The notes under the pieces: generated by a model
Told to the model about the DNA's origin: nothing
Seen by the model: the letters and a program-made list of their open reading frames with translations, nothing else
The model's database searches: none
Made by a program: the position numbers and the translations under genes
In this document: positions 33,351 through 45,400 of the stretch, piece after piece
Layout of the letters: each line of letters opens with the position of its first letter
Position numbering within the stretch: position 1 is the stretch's first letter
NCBI GenBank assembly: GCA_949710005.1
Contig: OX453281.1
Coordinates: forward strand, 26,673,839 to 26,737,838
Reading direction: 5' to 3'
Length of the DNA: 64,000 nucleotides
Source of the DNA: Ricordea florida
Lineage: Eukaryota; Cnidaria; Anthozoa; Corallimorpharia; Ricordeidae

Positions 33351-34400
33351 AATCTAAAAGTCAAAATGTATCGGGCTCGCAAAGAAAAACGCTTGCCTCG
33401 CCGCCTCGCAAAGTCTCGCATTTACCGTTCGTCACCCCTGAAAGAGGCTCTCAGTGGGTGATGACTTTTACGGCTCACGGTTAATTTATTTGAGAATTAA
33501 TTTCCTTTCTTTCAAAAAGTTAATAATTTATTTTAATTGTTTAAAGAAGTTAAAAATTTATTTTCATGACTATATTTTTTTACGGTTAACATGTCTTATA
33601 GCTAACGGTTAAATTTTCCAGTTTTTACGGATATCGCCTTCATTTGTGGCCCCTTTAAAGGCTAAAGGTTAACCCCATTGAGACCCTCCTGAAAGTTCGC
33701 ACAATATATCAGCCGCTGAAGAAATTAGAGTGACTCAGTCGCTTTATTGAACTAGCGCTATGCTGGCCTTTTGATCTCGCTTATCAACAAAATGAATTCA
33801 TTTTTCGTGTTTACCTTAGTGATCTCCTTACCTGATCGTGAGCTGACAGCGTGGGAGCCCGGATGTTCCGGGAGCGAGACATATTGTAATCAGTGATCAA
33901 AATGGAGCAAAAGCGTTCAAAGCTATTAGCGATTATTCTGTTCAAGAATCTCCATAATATTTCTCCTACTCGCCTAAAAGATATTTTGAAACTACGTCCT
34001 GTGTTCACTCGCACAATCTAAGAAATTCAAAATACAACCTTTTTTGCTCTTAGATCGAGTACTGAAGCAGGAAAATGAAGCTTTCAATATCGCATTTCTC
34101 TCCTCCGGAAAAGCTTGCTTTTGCGCGCCAAAATACAGCCCACTCTTAGCTTTAAACCATGCATTTATAATTAGGATCTAATATAGATATAGTTAACTGC
34201 TTTTATAGGTTTAGTATAATATTGTATTAATGTATAATGTATAATGTAGTTAATGTTGGTCTGGAAGTTGACCAAGTCTCTTTCCAAGAATGGTAGTGAA
34301 AAAGATAGCAGTGTAAATAATCTGTCTAATAATAACGAATGGGATTCTTGATATAGGAAGACTATCGCCCAGATCCTAAATGCATTTTTCGTCGACCAGT
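33351..34400. other. Intergenic, no recognised gene
   Basis: Just after the duplication end, CTCGCAAAGTCTCGC-like words resemble the junction sequence at 28490-28620. A short minus-strand frame (33811-34014) has no recognisable features. Confidence 0.4.
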
Positions 34401-36280
34401 CCAAGAAGTTTGTAGCTAAACTTGACCGGTATAGTAGATTCCCTTAATAAGCTACTGAACCAGTGCTTGCATACGAGAACTTTTCCTAGTGCCTGGAAAG
34501 TGGCAAAGGTAACACCGGTCTAAAAGGGCAACTTTAGACCAATATCAGTGTTACCGGTATTGTCCAAAGGGAGAGACATATTGTCTCTCAGATTTTTAAA
34601 AACCAATAATCGACTCCATAAGTTTCAATCGGTGGTTTTAAAAACTCGTTCTCTATTGAGACAGCTCTCATTCGGCTTTTGGACCAGATATCATCAGTAT
34701 TTGATCTTGATATGGACAAAGTCACTGGACTCGTTTTTGTCAGGCGAGCTCCGGCTGTTTTTGTAGATTATAAGAAGGCGTTCGATCTTATAGGCAATCT
34801 CTTATTGTTGCAAAACTTGAGGCAATTGGTGTAAGTTAAGACTACCTGCTTTTGTTCAAGAATTACTGAAGTGAACGCAAACAATACAAAACAATACGTC
34901 AGTATCGATCTTATAGGCCATCTCTTATTGTTGCAAAAACTTGAGGCAATTGGTGTAAGTTAAGACTACCTGCTTTTGTTCAAGAACTGATTACTGAAGT
35001 GAACGCAAACAACACAAAACAATACGTCAGTATCGATCTCATAGGCCATCTCTTATTGTTGCAAAAACTTGAGGCAATTGGTGTAAGTTAAGACTACCTG
35101 CTTTTGTTCAAGAATTACTGAAGTGAACGCAAACAATACAAAAAAATATGTCAGTATCGATCTTATAGGCCATCTGTTATTGTTGCAAAAACTTGAGGCA
35201 ATTAGTGTAAGTTAAGACTACCTGCTTTTGTTCAAGAACTGATTATTGAAGTGAACGCAAACAATACCTGTGTCAGTATCGATGGGTGTTGCGCAAGTCT
35301 AAGAGACGTAACATTAGGATCGATTTCCGCATCGCGGTATACTGGGTCTGGTGCTATTCCTCATATTTATTAACGACTTACCTAAGGCATTATAGGGAAC
35401 TAAAGCAGATGTATATGCTAACGAGACATCAATCTGCTAGGCCGCTGATTATAAGTTGTTACCTCTCAGCAGACTACAACCGCAGTGGTCAGATGAGAAT
35501 AGACCAAATGCATAAATGGTGGCCAAAACTTTTTTATATATGTTAATTAAACTCACTAACCTCGCTCTCAAGCAACATTTCTTTTCAATTTTGTCTATGC
35601 AAACGATACTAGTGAGTCTTATTAGCACATAAACAAAAGAATAATTTTTTGTCCGCCATTTATTCATTCGGTCTATAGAATGTTATTAAACGAAACTAAG
35701 CCGGACAAAGGCAAAACGATGGAGCAGCATCAGCTACATGTTAACCTAAACTCTACTGAACTTGAGCAAGTGATGAGCTTACACAGACTGCAGGGTTTTT
35801 AACTAGATCAAAAGCTGTCCTTCGATAAACACATTGGCAACCTTTGTTCTGAAGGCTCTCTCAGTGTATTGCAGTGTTGAGGAAGATCAGAAGGTTTCTT
35901 CCCATTGATCAGGGCCAGGCTGCTCTATAATAATTTAATGCTTAAAGCAAACAATACTGTATGTTTCAGCAGTCTGCTCATCCTGTTCTGTGGAAACTCT
36001 TCAGAAAGTATTTCGCCTTCAGAAGCGAGCTGCAAGGGTTATCCTTGATGCCGATATCATGAGTTCAAGAAGTGTTGATCTGTTTAGAACTGATTGAACT
36101 GGCTTCCGTTTTATTGTGAGGCAAAAATCGATATTTGCTCGCTAGTATGTCAACGTAAACAAGAACAATGCCCTTAGTGTCTTAAAGAAATCCTCCCATT
36201 AAACTCGGACATCCATAACAGAGATACGCGTCGTGGCTCATTAAATCTAGTCTGCGCCCGTTTTAAACGAGAGTCTGAAG
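34400..36280 (+). mobile_element. Decayed non-LTR retrotransposon (reverse-transcriptase remains)
   Basis: Pieces in several frames: NFRPISVLPVLSK-like (34519-34565), DKVTGLVFV and VDYKKAFDLI (34710-34790), ADVYANET (35406-35429, a degraded YADD active site), LDQKLSFDKHIGNL (35803-35844), and RLQKRAARVILDADIM (36018-36063). Frameshifts and stops are frequent. Its middle has been expanded into the tandem repeat at 34782-35278. Confidence 0.75.
34782..35278 (+). repeat. Tandem repeat of the RT core, four copies of 122-128 bp
   Basis: Each copy starts TCGATCTTATAGGCCATCTC (first and fourth slightly changed) and runs through AACTTGAGGCAATTGGTGTAAG to ACAATACGTCAGTA. Translation of the unit gives the RT segment following KAFD (LLLLQKLEAIGVS). 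Copies two to four end in the start of the next, so the array grew from a LINE that was already inserted. Some copies carry an extra CTGA near the middle. Confidence 0.9.
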
Positions 36281-36289
36281 GTGGAAAAG

Positions 36290-36440
36290 GAATAATTTCT
36301 GCACAGGTCCGTACTTCATTATGCATGCTGTGGCCATTCTGTTTCATTCTGCAATAACAAGAAATGTTTACATGTGCATTATCCTAAACAATTCATCTGC
36401 TGCACGCATAATCAGTAGGGACCGGTGCGGAAATCTTGCC
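36290..36440. mobile_element. 151-bp MULE-like MITE with near-perfect 9-bp target duplication
   Basis: Ends carry ATTTCTGCACAGGTCC and the inverse GGACCGGTGCGGAAAT, then CTTCATTATGCATGCTGT inside. Flanks are GTGGAAAAG (36281-36289) and GTGGAAAAC (36441-36449). The same family is at 48303-48738 with a perfect 9-bp duplication. Confidence 0.75.
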
Positions 36441-36449
36441 GTGGAAAAC

Positions 36450-37107
36450 ATTTACTGTCAGGGCAACTAGACTCCGAAGCTCCCTTACCCTGTTCTCTAA
36501 AGTCAAGTAAAAATTTAGTAAACTTAAAGAAAGGGTCATGATATATGTATATTACTAGTTTTAAAGGTATAGCGGACATTTTACTAAGTTTTGATATTCT
36601 CCCATCTTGAATTTATTTATTATAATGATTATCATTTTTGCATGTTCATTATTATTGCAAGCATGCACATATCAATATATTCTTAAATTCCTAATTTTAA
36701 TTTAACTGATTAGTCTCATCTTAGATTTAAGTAGCCAGAGGGCCGCTAGTTTGTCAGTTGTACTTACTGTCATGTCGTCACTCTCTTTAAACAAAATTGC
36801 TTTTTATCGTTATTAATTTAGTCAAATAATAATCTCTTTTGTTATCTAAAAACACGGCTCTATCGAAGAGCAAATTTCATGAATTGATCCCGTGTATAAA
36901 TAAAGTTTACCTACCTACCCTAATCATTTATCTCTGTCCTTCTCTGGTTTGAGTCTGTCCAGAGACTGTTTTCTGTGTACCGCTTTTAAAATGTTATCCG
37001 ACTTCTGACGCAACACAGCTTAACACTCAAGTTTTAATTGTTTATTTTTTATCCGGGTCGAGTGATTTTCGCAAGTTAGCGTTATTTTCGTATCCTACAA
37101 CTGAGAG

Positions 37108-37149
<42 letters not shown>

Positions 37150-38218
37150 CTATAAGGGAATAAAGTAAGTCAATTCTATTGAGGGGGCCCTCTGGTTGAA
37201 ATTTAGAAATTTTAAAAAAATTTGCCCAAATTTCTTTGAGAAAAATACCTAATTAAATCTATCTAGTCATGGTAATTTGTCATGGTAATTTGCTGAAAAC
37301 AATAGCTTTTCCCCAACTTTTCAGGCTTGTAATTACAACTATTGTGGGGATAGTTTCTAAAGAAACTGGTGCTGCGTTGGTGGGAAATTGAAACACAAAA
37401 AAACTGGATAAATCAAACGAGTTGATTGAGTAAGTTATACCACCGTAAGGTAAAAGGGAGGTGCTGACGTTTCTAGCGTTAGCCCTTCGTCGGAGCGAAT
37501 GAGAGGATTATGGGTTACGTACAATTTATATAGAGAAGTTTGGAGCCATGCTATTGGTGGAACCGTAGCAGTGTGTGAGTGGAAGTGAATAAATTAGATG
37601 AATGATTAAATGAATGAGAAACGTTCGTTGATGCCGTGGGGATTAAGAGAATTACAACGTTTTCTTTCCCAGTACGGAGCTCCCCCAAATCCCGTAGTTC
37701 ATTCCAGATTCCAGAGAATGTTATTTTGGCGGCCTGGATGAGAAGGGAGAACAGTCTTTGCGGTAAATTATGCCGAAGCTAGGGTACAAACAGTCATTTT
37801 TGAAGAAAAGTATATCAAAAAAGAAGCGAAAAGCCTGGCTCAAAGGTGTTCAAAAACAAGCAAAAAGAGCGAGCAACGCTACGAGAAAACGAAACGTAAA
37901 CACGATCACGTTTGTCGGTGACTGAGATGATGTGGTAAGAGAAATGATTGCCAGCAACAGTGCCGGCTTCTTCTCGAAAACTTGGCGATTGTGTAGTTGA
38001 TGTGTCTTCCTCCGATGAAAGTTTAATAGTGGACGACTTGAAGACTACTCAAGGATATCGCCTGGTATCAATGGAAAGTCTCGAAAAGTAGTTGGTGAAC
38101 AGAATTCATACTCATGCACCCTGTGCCTCAGGTTAGCCCGTTAAAAATTTTACATTTTACAATGAATTAATTTCCTTTAATTTACTATGTAAGTGAAGTT
38201 GAAATTGTAGGGGCTCAT
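36450..38218. other. Repeat-rich intergenic region
   Basis: AATAAAGTTTACCTACCTACC near 36898 looks like a retroposon 3' tail. 37430-37560 contains GCTGACGTTTCTAGCG and CCTTCGTCGGAGCGAA, a block I recall from coral repeat ends, possibly Penelope-like. No intact gene. Confidence 0.45.
37114..37145. repeat. (AT)n microsatellite
   Basis: About 15 AT units in an otherwise AT-rich stretch. Confidence 0.9.
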
Positions 38219-38373
38219 CCTCGGTGTAAAAACCTGTTTATTTAATACTTTCATGAGTGACGTAGAACAAAGAAAACAAAGGAGACAAAACAATAGAGAC
38301 TAAGAAAATAATAGTGGAAAAAAAAAAACAAAGAAAAACTTCACAGGTTTTTACGTTTTTACACCGAGGTAAA
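38219..38373. mobile_element. MITE with CTCGGTGTAAAAACCT ends, copy 1
   Basis: CTCGGTGTAAAAACCT at the left and AGGTTTTTAC, then ACACCGAG at the right, where a short internal duplication interrupts the arm. The purine-rich centre (AACAAAGAAAA) is shared with 41713-41855. Confidence 0.8.
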
Positions 38374-38444
38374 CCATTTTAGAGAGCACAATAAACAGAA
38401 TGTTGACAATCTTTGTCTAATGTGACTATACATAACTCAGTGAC

Positions 38445-38760
38445 ATGACAGAGTTCCTTGTCACTGGTGATTACCCCTCCAACAACACCACTCTAATAAG
38501 GACAATTCAAGGCAAAGATTTCAATAGAAGAGTAGTTTATGGTGTTTTTAACATGGGAGTTGCAACAGGAGGTATTGCCAAACTGTGTCAAATGCTAAAC
38601 ATACCGTTCGGTTTGTCATTTAATCGATGTGGTATGATCATGAAGAGGTACTAAGCAAGGCTTAAGAGGACATAGTACAGGAACAATTAAAGATAAACAG
38701 CGCTGAGGCAAGAAAGCAGGCAATAGAAGAGGGCATCACTGATGCTAATGACCAAACAGT
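38445..38760 (+). pseudogene. Decayed transposase-like fragment
   Basis: A 69-aa frame reads MTEFLVTGDYPSNN and then NRRVVYGVFNMGVATGGIAK with LCQMLNIP. I recall a motif of this shape (NRRxVYxxFxxGVGxxGLAxxC) from cnidarian proteins associated with large DNA transposons. After 38654 the homology-like text continues with stops and shifts. The remains probably extend to ~39480 in broken form. Not functional. Confidence 0.45.
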
Positions 38761-39479
38761 GATTAGTATTGCTATTAGTATTGCTATCTATTTTCTTTGA
38801 TAGTTTTCTACTGTTGAGGTCTACAGAAAAATTTTGCCATTAGAACTACTGAAGAGAAGGACCAAGCTGTGGAACTTATGTAAAGTGAGATTCTATCTGG
38901 ATTGTTCCACTGCTTAAAGCTGCCTTGATAAAGTGGGACCCAGTAATGTCCATCAAATTTGTGGTGTATATAGAAGAAAGGGTTACCTTGCCCAACAAGC
39001 CATACTATCTTGAAAAGGTTAAAATTCAAAGAACATCTTCTCAAGATTTATGACCAACTTACAGATTCAGCTCTGCTTGCAAGATGTTTACCTGGTTATA
39101 CCAAGAATGCCAATGAGTCTAATTAACTCCCTGGTTTGGAACAAATGTCCAAAACACGAATGAACGGGGAAAAGGAGAGTGCAGTTGGCTCCTTCTTTGT
39201 AAATTGGCCACCTTACATTTTGGTGGTCGTGCCTCTTCGAAACATGCATGCTGTCATGGAGTTAAGGGTGGGCTGACTGTGGATGAGGGTGCTAAGATGG
39301 AAGCCAGGAGAAGGGATTCAGAGAGAGTTAAGAAAGTAGAGAAGAGGGCACATAAGAAATTCATATTTGTCTGAAGACAAGCCAAACAGTGTGATTCCTG
39401 CATGGATCTGTCGTGAGGGTGTTAGATATGGAGCTGGAGCTTTCAGTTAGACAGAACCCTTACAATGAACCCCAAGAAA

Positions 39480-41712
39480 AGGAAAAAGATGAAGTAAACT
39501 AAGAAAATTCCTTTTACAAATCTATTTTAACATATTTTTGCTAAAGCAGTGTGTTTTGTGTGAAAAACATTCTTGAAGACATGTTCTGAGACACTGTATA
39601 CTCTAAATTACATTTTTTTAAAAATTTGCATTTTTCTTGCTTCTTTGACTGCCCCCTTAAGTTGGTCAAGTTGTATTTGGGCAAATATCACCAAATGTGG
39701 CAAAAATATTTCTGATTTGACATACTTCAAACCTGGTGAGCAAAATTCCATTTCATTAAAAATTACTGGAGTTTCAAGGAGTTGAAATTTTCTTGACATG
39801 CTTTGGTTACCATAGTGATGCAATTAGTCAAAACCAGATTTTGCTCAAGTGGTTTGCCGTGCTTTTTAATAAGACCCACGAGGCTTAAAACCGCTCAATT
39901 AGATGCATTTTGTGCTTTTAATTTGAGGAGGCAGAAGACAGCTTGAAAATGATAGAATCTTTGTTATTGTTAATTATTTAGTAAGAATAAACAAGGCTGG
40001 TGAACTTCACTCGTTGGTTGCTACATAGAGTCATACACTTTCTTCATGCCAGATTTAAGCAATGTACGGTATATGGTTTTGATGTTTTGACTATTTTAGT
40101 AATGACGTATTTAGTTGATGGGTTTCATCCAGAGGGACCCCATGTAGAAGATCGGATTTTCGTCAAATTAAGTAAAAACATTTGCCATGCAAACCTTCCA
40201 ACCAATCGAACGTTGAAAACTTGGCCAGGCGTACGTTTTTCGAAAGCCCCGAAAAGCTATTCGCAAAAATATGAAGCAGGAACCACTGGGAGAATTAAAG
40301 CCACATCGAGCCACATCGAATTGAAAATCACCAATTCAGTGACAAGCAAACCGATGTTATCAATTCCGCAATTTTTATCAAATAAAACTTTATTGTTATG
40401 GACTCCCTTTTCACGATTCTTAAACTGTAAACGTGAATCTTAATTATTACATGTGGCTTTTCATACAACCATATTTTTTCAAGCGACCGTGACGCGGAAG
40501 TAATTCAACACCCGGGCACAACGTGTCCTCAAATCGAGGTCAGATTCCGAGAAATGTGTAGGGGAATCCCCGATTCACGTTTCTTTCTACGAAAGCTTTC
40601 TAGAAAGGTCCCGAAAAAGCGATAAATTCCCGCTGCTTTGCTGTGGAACAGCCATAAAATACCAGTCCAGAAATTTCATTTTTAGCATTATTGCTTAACA
40701 CGGACGATTAATGTTTTCTTAGAATAATACCAGAAACTTGAAGCTTTCAGCGGCCGCTTCACGGCAAATTTAATTTGCCATTACGTCATACAAAGTGGTT
40801 TCCGCGAAATCGTTATTTTCAGCAGTCTTGTTCCAACGCATCTTGCTTTTTGAGTACTGAATATCGATTTGGCTGTGAGTAGGAATTCAAAATGTTTCTG
40901 AACACCGAAGAGTTCCAGTAATCCTGCGAAAGACTCTTCAAGTTTAAACACAGTAAGTGAAAGAAATCATGTTGTCCTTGCAGTAGCTTAGACTGTTCGA
41001 TGTTAACTGCTTCCTGTTGACGGTCGAAATCTACCGTACAAAGCCATCGACCATCGAAAACGCAGCTTATATATTTTAGACACCAGAATGGGCGGGTTCT
41101 GTCCTTGTACAGATCCAAGTCAATTCAACTCTGTCACGCTCCAAGAGGAACTTAAAACAGTTTCGTGAAATATATATATGTAACTTGAGTAAAATCCAAC
41201 TTTTCAAACGTTTTCGACAGAAATTCCAAAGCAGGTTGGCTGTGCCGTTAGTTCCTTTAGATTCTTTCACTTTAAAGAATGAATCAAAAGAATAAGTCGC
41301 GAGAAGCTTTCGATGAGTTTGAAATACCACTACGGTCTGTTGTATTATAAACTGTTTTGATATCCAGTGAATACTAGTGTATGAGAGATGGGAGCTTAGA
41401 ATTTTTACCTTGCATAAATCATAGTCATCTATACCCTAGCCGTTTAGGGCTACAGAACCGTTTTTGGAATCTTGACAAAGGCAATGTAAGGCCTCAAAAT
41501 ACCGAAACTTACGTGGATTTTTCAGTTTAATTTTTAGGAGGTATCAAAGCCCTTTCCCGCGGTTTCGAAAGTCTTGGGTAAGCAATGCTGTACCTTACAT
41601 CTATCCACCAAGCCATTCGACTAGTATCCCGGCATCATCGAGGAAGAAGAAACGATTTTAGAGCGAATTCACTAGACTCCGGGGGAAATTGGAAGATTTG
41701 GGCTCTTACTCA
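39480..41712. other. Intergenic, no intact gene
   Basis: Only short frames. A segment at about 40766-40800 (TTTGCCATTACGTCATACAA) recurs in direct orientation near 42139-42170. The rest is unassigned. Confidence 0.4.
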
Positions 41713-41855
41713 AGCTCGGTGTAAAAACCTTTTGCGTTCACGAGTGACTTAGAACAAAGAAAAGCAAACAAAACAACAGAGACTAGGAAAATAATAGTGA
41801 AAAAAAAAAAAAGAAACAAAGAAAAACATCATAGGTTTTTACACCGAGGTAAACC
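41713..41855. mobile_element. MITE with CTCGGTGTAAAAACCT ends, copy 2
   Basis: Left CTCGGTGTAAAAACCT and right AGGTTTTTACACCGAG are perfect inverses; the middle matches 38219-38373 in the same orientation. No clean target duplication was made out. Confidence 0.85.
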
Positions 41856-42359
41856 CGAAATTTGTGGCTTATCGATGGAAAGTCGAAATTTCTGATATTC
41901 TGCCCAGATGTACCCTATGCTGAACCTATTCAGTCGTAGCGCGATTTTTCTGGTTTTAGTTTTGCCAGGGCCAGTCCTAGTTTTGCAGTCGGTTAAACAT
42001 GCCAAACTGGCCCCCGGACACGACTCCAATTTATAGCGTTGCAGAAATGTTGTCGTGCTCAGTAAAGCACGATGGAAAATGTGACTAACTTTAGTAATTT
42101 CGTTCAGGAGATGTTTACTGCTATCCTGTGATTAAAATTTAATTTGCCATTACGTCATACAAAGTGGTTAAAGTTATGATTAATTGGTAATAAGACTTCG
42201 TGACTCCACTGTTTAAGCACAGGCTTACCAACCTCTGTTCCAGTGTTAACTAAGACACGTAGATGTACCGCCATACGTTTAACAAATTGACGTCAGTTTT
42301 TTACAATAACAAAACGCGAAAAAGGTCAAATGAAGATTTAAATTAAAATTTTATGTGTC

Positions 42360-42457
42360 TGTACTCTTATTGATCATAAAAATTAGCCAATCAGCGCGCG
42401 AGAATTCGCTCAGTTATTGTAAAAAAATTATTCGATTCTTGTTTCAGCTGTCAGAAG
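42360..42457 (+). promoter_or_regulatory. Possible MOV10 promoter or 5' UTR
   Basis: A CCAAT word at 42387-42391 is followed by the CpG-rich CAGCGCGCGAG. ATTCTTGTTTCAG ending at 42446 also looks like a splice acceptor, so the first coding exon may follow an unseen 5' UTR exon. Confidence 0.35.
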
Positions 42458-45400
42458 ATGCGGCGGTCTAAGTTTGGAGCAAGAAGATACCCTTCAAGAT
42501 ATGATAGAGAACAGGAGAAACAGGCGGCTCGAGATTTTCATGATTATCTTGAGAGGAAATGTTTAAAGCAAGATATGCCAGAGTCAGAGCTAAGATCCAT
42601 CTATGGCTCCTTTTGCCTGGAGTGTTCCACAACGGATGTGCCACGGTTTCCTAGAGTCCTAAACGCCTTACAATATCACCTCAATCTTTGTCAAATCCTA
42701 CGGGGTAAAGTTGTGTTCGGAGGGGGCGACTCTGCTGCCCTTCAGCTCTTTGGAGACCATAGTGATGACGATGATGATGACGATGCTGTTCCGTGGATAT
42801 CCAACAAGTCGTTGTTTTCAGCAGCCTTCCAAACTCACTGCAAGAACTGTAAGAGGGACTTTCGTAATCACCGTGCCTATCAAGCCCACTTGGAAACTGT
42901 CAAACACCGCCAGCAAGTCATCCTCAGAAAGATTCGAAAATCGCTGGAAAAGTAATTATACTTTCTGCATATTGAAATGGAAACCAAAACAGATTCATGT
43001 ATACGGCATGGTACTCTTTTTATCATTTTTAGATGAAATCTTGTAGCATTCCCATTCTTTGGAAAGCTGATGAATAGTACTGTACTGTGGTACTGTTTGT
43101 TTTACTATACAGTGTGGTTCTAACTTTTTCATCTGTGGATCAAACCATAGGGTTTGACCATTCTTTGGAAAACTACTGAACAGTACTGTACTGTGGTACT
43201 GTTTGTTTTACTATACAGTATGGTTCCAACTTTTTCATCTGTGGATCAAACCATAGGGTTTGACCATTCTTTGGAAAACTACTGAACTGTGGTTCTAACT
43301 TTTCCATCTGTGAATTAATTATGTACGTAATGTTATTATTTTCATAAAAGCTATACAATAATATGTACTTCGGCACCGTATAGTTTACTGGGAACTTTCA
43401 CTTTCTCTTGGAATATTTTAGAAAAATGTATGAATTTTTCTTTCCAACAGACCTGAGCTAGTGCGTGACAAGCACGGTATAGAAGTCACTTCAGAGCCCG
43501 CAGGAGATGACAATGGAGTAATTGAGTTGCAAGTATTAAGCGGATGTACTGGCCAAATCATTCTGTATGTAACGAACACCTCGTTTGAGAATGTTCAGCT
43601 GAAATACATCACTTTACTGTGGAGTGTCAACTTTTTCGATTACAGGGACATCTCAAATATAACTTCGCGTGGACACCTAAGTCCAGGTAATTATCATCCG
43701 TTCGCTTTCGGCAATTTCACAGGCAAACTCTGAAAAGTCAAATCTAAGGGAGTCGAACCTACGATTACTTCCGATTACTAGTTCGGACGCTCTACCACTG
43801 AGCTATAGGAGACTTGTGGGAACAAAGTCGAACCTACGACCTTCCGATTACTAGTTCGCTTCTTGTTGATTTTAAATTCTAAATCTCATCAATAATTCAT
43901 AAAGGAAAGACAAAGGAAATCAAGCTTCATGACGTGTTTGGATATCTGATGAAACACGGGCTTGTTTTTGCATCGTTAATTCCTTCTTCTGGGTCATTTT
44001 GTTCGGGAACGAATTTGAAACACGAGATACAGTGTTTCATCACATATCAAACGCCGAGAATTTTGCTAAAAATACTCCGCTGCGCGTCGTATCTCAGGTC
44101 TCTTCTCGGTGTTTAATATGTGATGAAACACTGTATCTCGTGTTTGATATATTACAAGATAAAGTAGTTTCCAGTTGCGTTTGAAAAGTTAATTCCGCGA
44201 TGCTCCGATTTTGTATTGTTGCGGTAGATAATTGGCTAAATAAGTCATGCGCCACTCAATCAACCAATCAGAAGTAAATCCAAAACCAAACGTGAGCAGC
44301 TCCAGGAGGGATCCGTGGGGGTGGGGTGGGTGGCTAGCCACCACTCATTATGTTCTACGTAGTATCATGTACTGCCATTTAGACTATTTGAATTTAAGGC
44401 AGTAATGTAATTATTTCTTCTATTTTGTGGCGTTGCACGAGTGTGCGGTGTTGTCGGTTCCAATTCTCCCTTTCTCAATAGCCCTTATGCATGTTTACGT
44501 CAGAAGAGCAAATTTCACTACCAAGCCTTGTTTGTGCCTGGGTATTCTTTTTAAATCTACTGCCTTGGAAATTTATTAATTTAAAACTATGCAAATTTGC
44601 AATTTTAAAACAAGGCTTGGTGGTGAAATTTGCTCGTCTGACGTAAACATGCATAAGGACTATTGCACCGTTTTGGGGTAGCGGTTGTAAAAATTTAAGC
44701 TTAATATTTCCTTTGGTGACCGACTGATATTAGCCACTCCCCTTTAAAAAATCCTGGATCCGCCCTGAGCTCCTAAGCGGTTTAATTTTCCCGCGCTTGG
44801 TGCCGACCGCGTAGATTTGCTTTGAGTTGTGATTGGTTTATAGGACTGTCTCGTGTTTTGACTGACCGTTGTGAAAACATTGTGCTTTAGTTGGATTTAC
44901 GAAGGCGATATGAAAGCCACTCCATCTTCAATATTTCTTTTTTCCAAAGGCGATGAAAAGACGTTCAGAATCGGCTGCAGGAAGCGTCAGGAATACGGCT
45001 ACTCGTACGTTCCAGGCGTGTTGACGTTCGAGAAAGAGGGAGACGAATTCCACATCATAAGATTCCTGTCCGTGAGGATTGTCAGTGATCTCTACAACGA
45101 TTTAAAAGCTACATCCCAGTATCGTCCGCCCAGTCGACCGGCATCTGTTCCATGGAATGTCCTCACCAGTGCAGGCGTTCCTCTTCCGCGGCAAGTATCT
45201 ACCACTCAGGGGGTGTTTACATGAGAAAGCTCTCTCCTGGCGCGAGTTTTAGACCGGGATGACTATGCAATTTTTGTTTCGTGTTTTAATGATGACTGTG
45301 AAATAGAAGTGAGATTAGAGTTGACTTATAGTACGCATGCCGTACCCGTTCCACTACTCTGAAATGCCGATTTCGTCCCGATTCAAATGGCCGTTCATCG

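Noticed and set aside
43747..43812. Functional tRNA gene
   Set aside because: The anticodon loop reads as eight bases, spacing is irregular and a partial second copy is adjacent.
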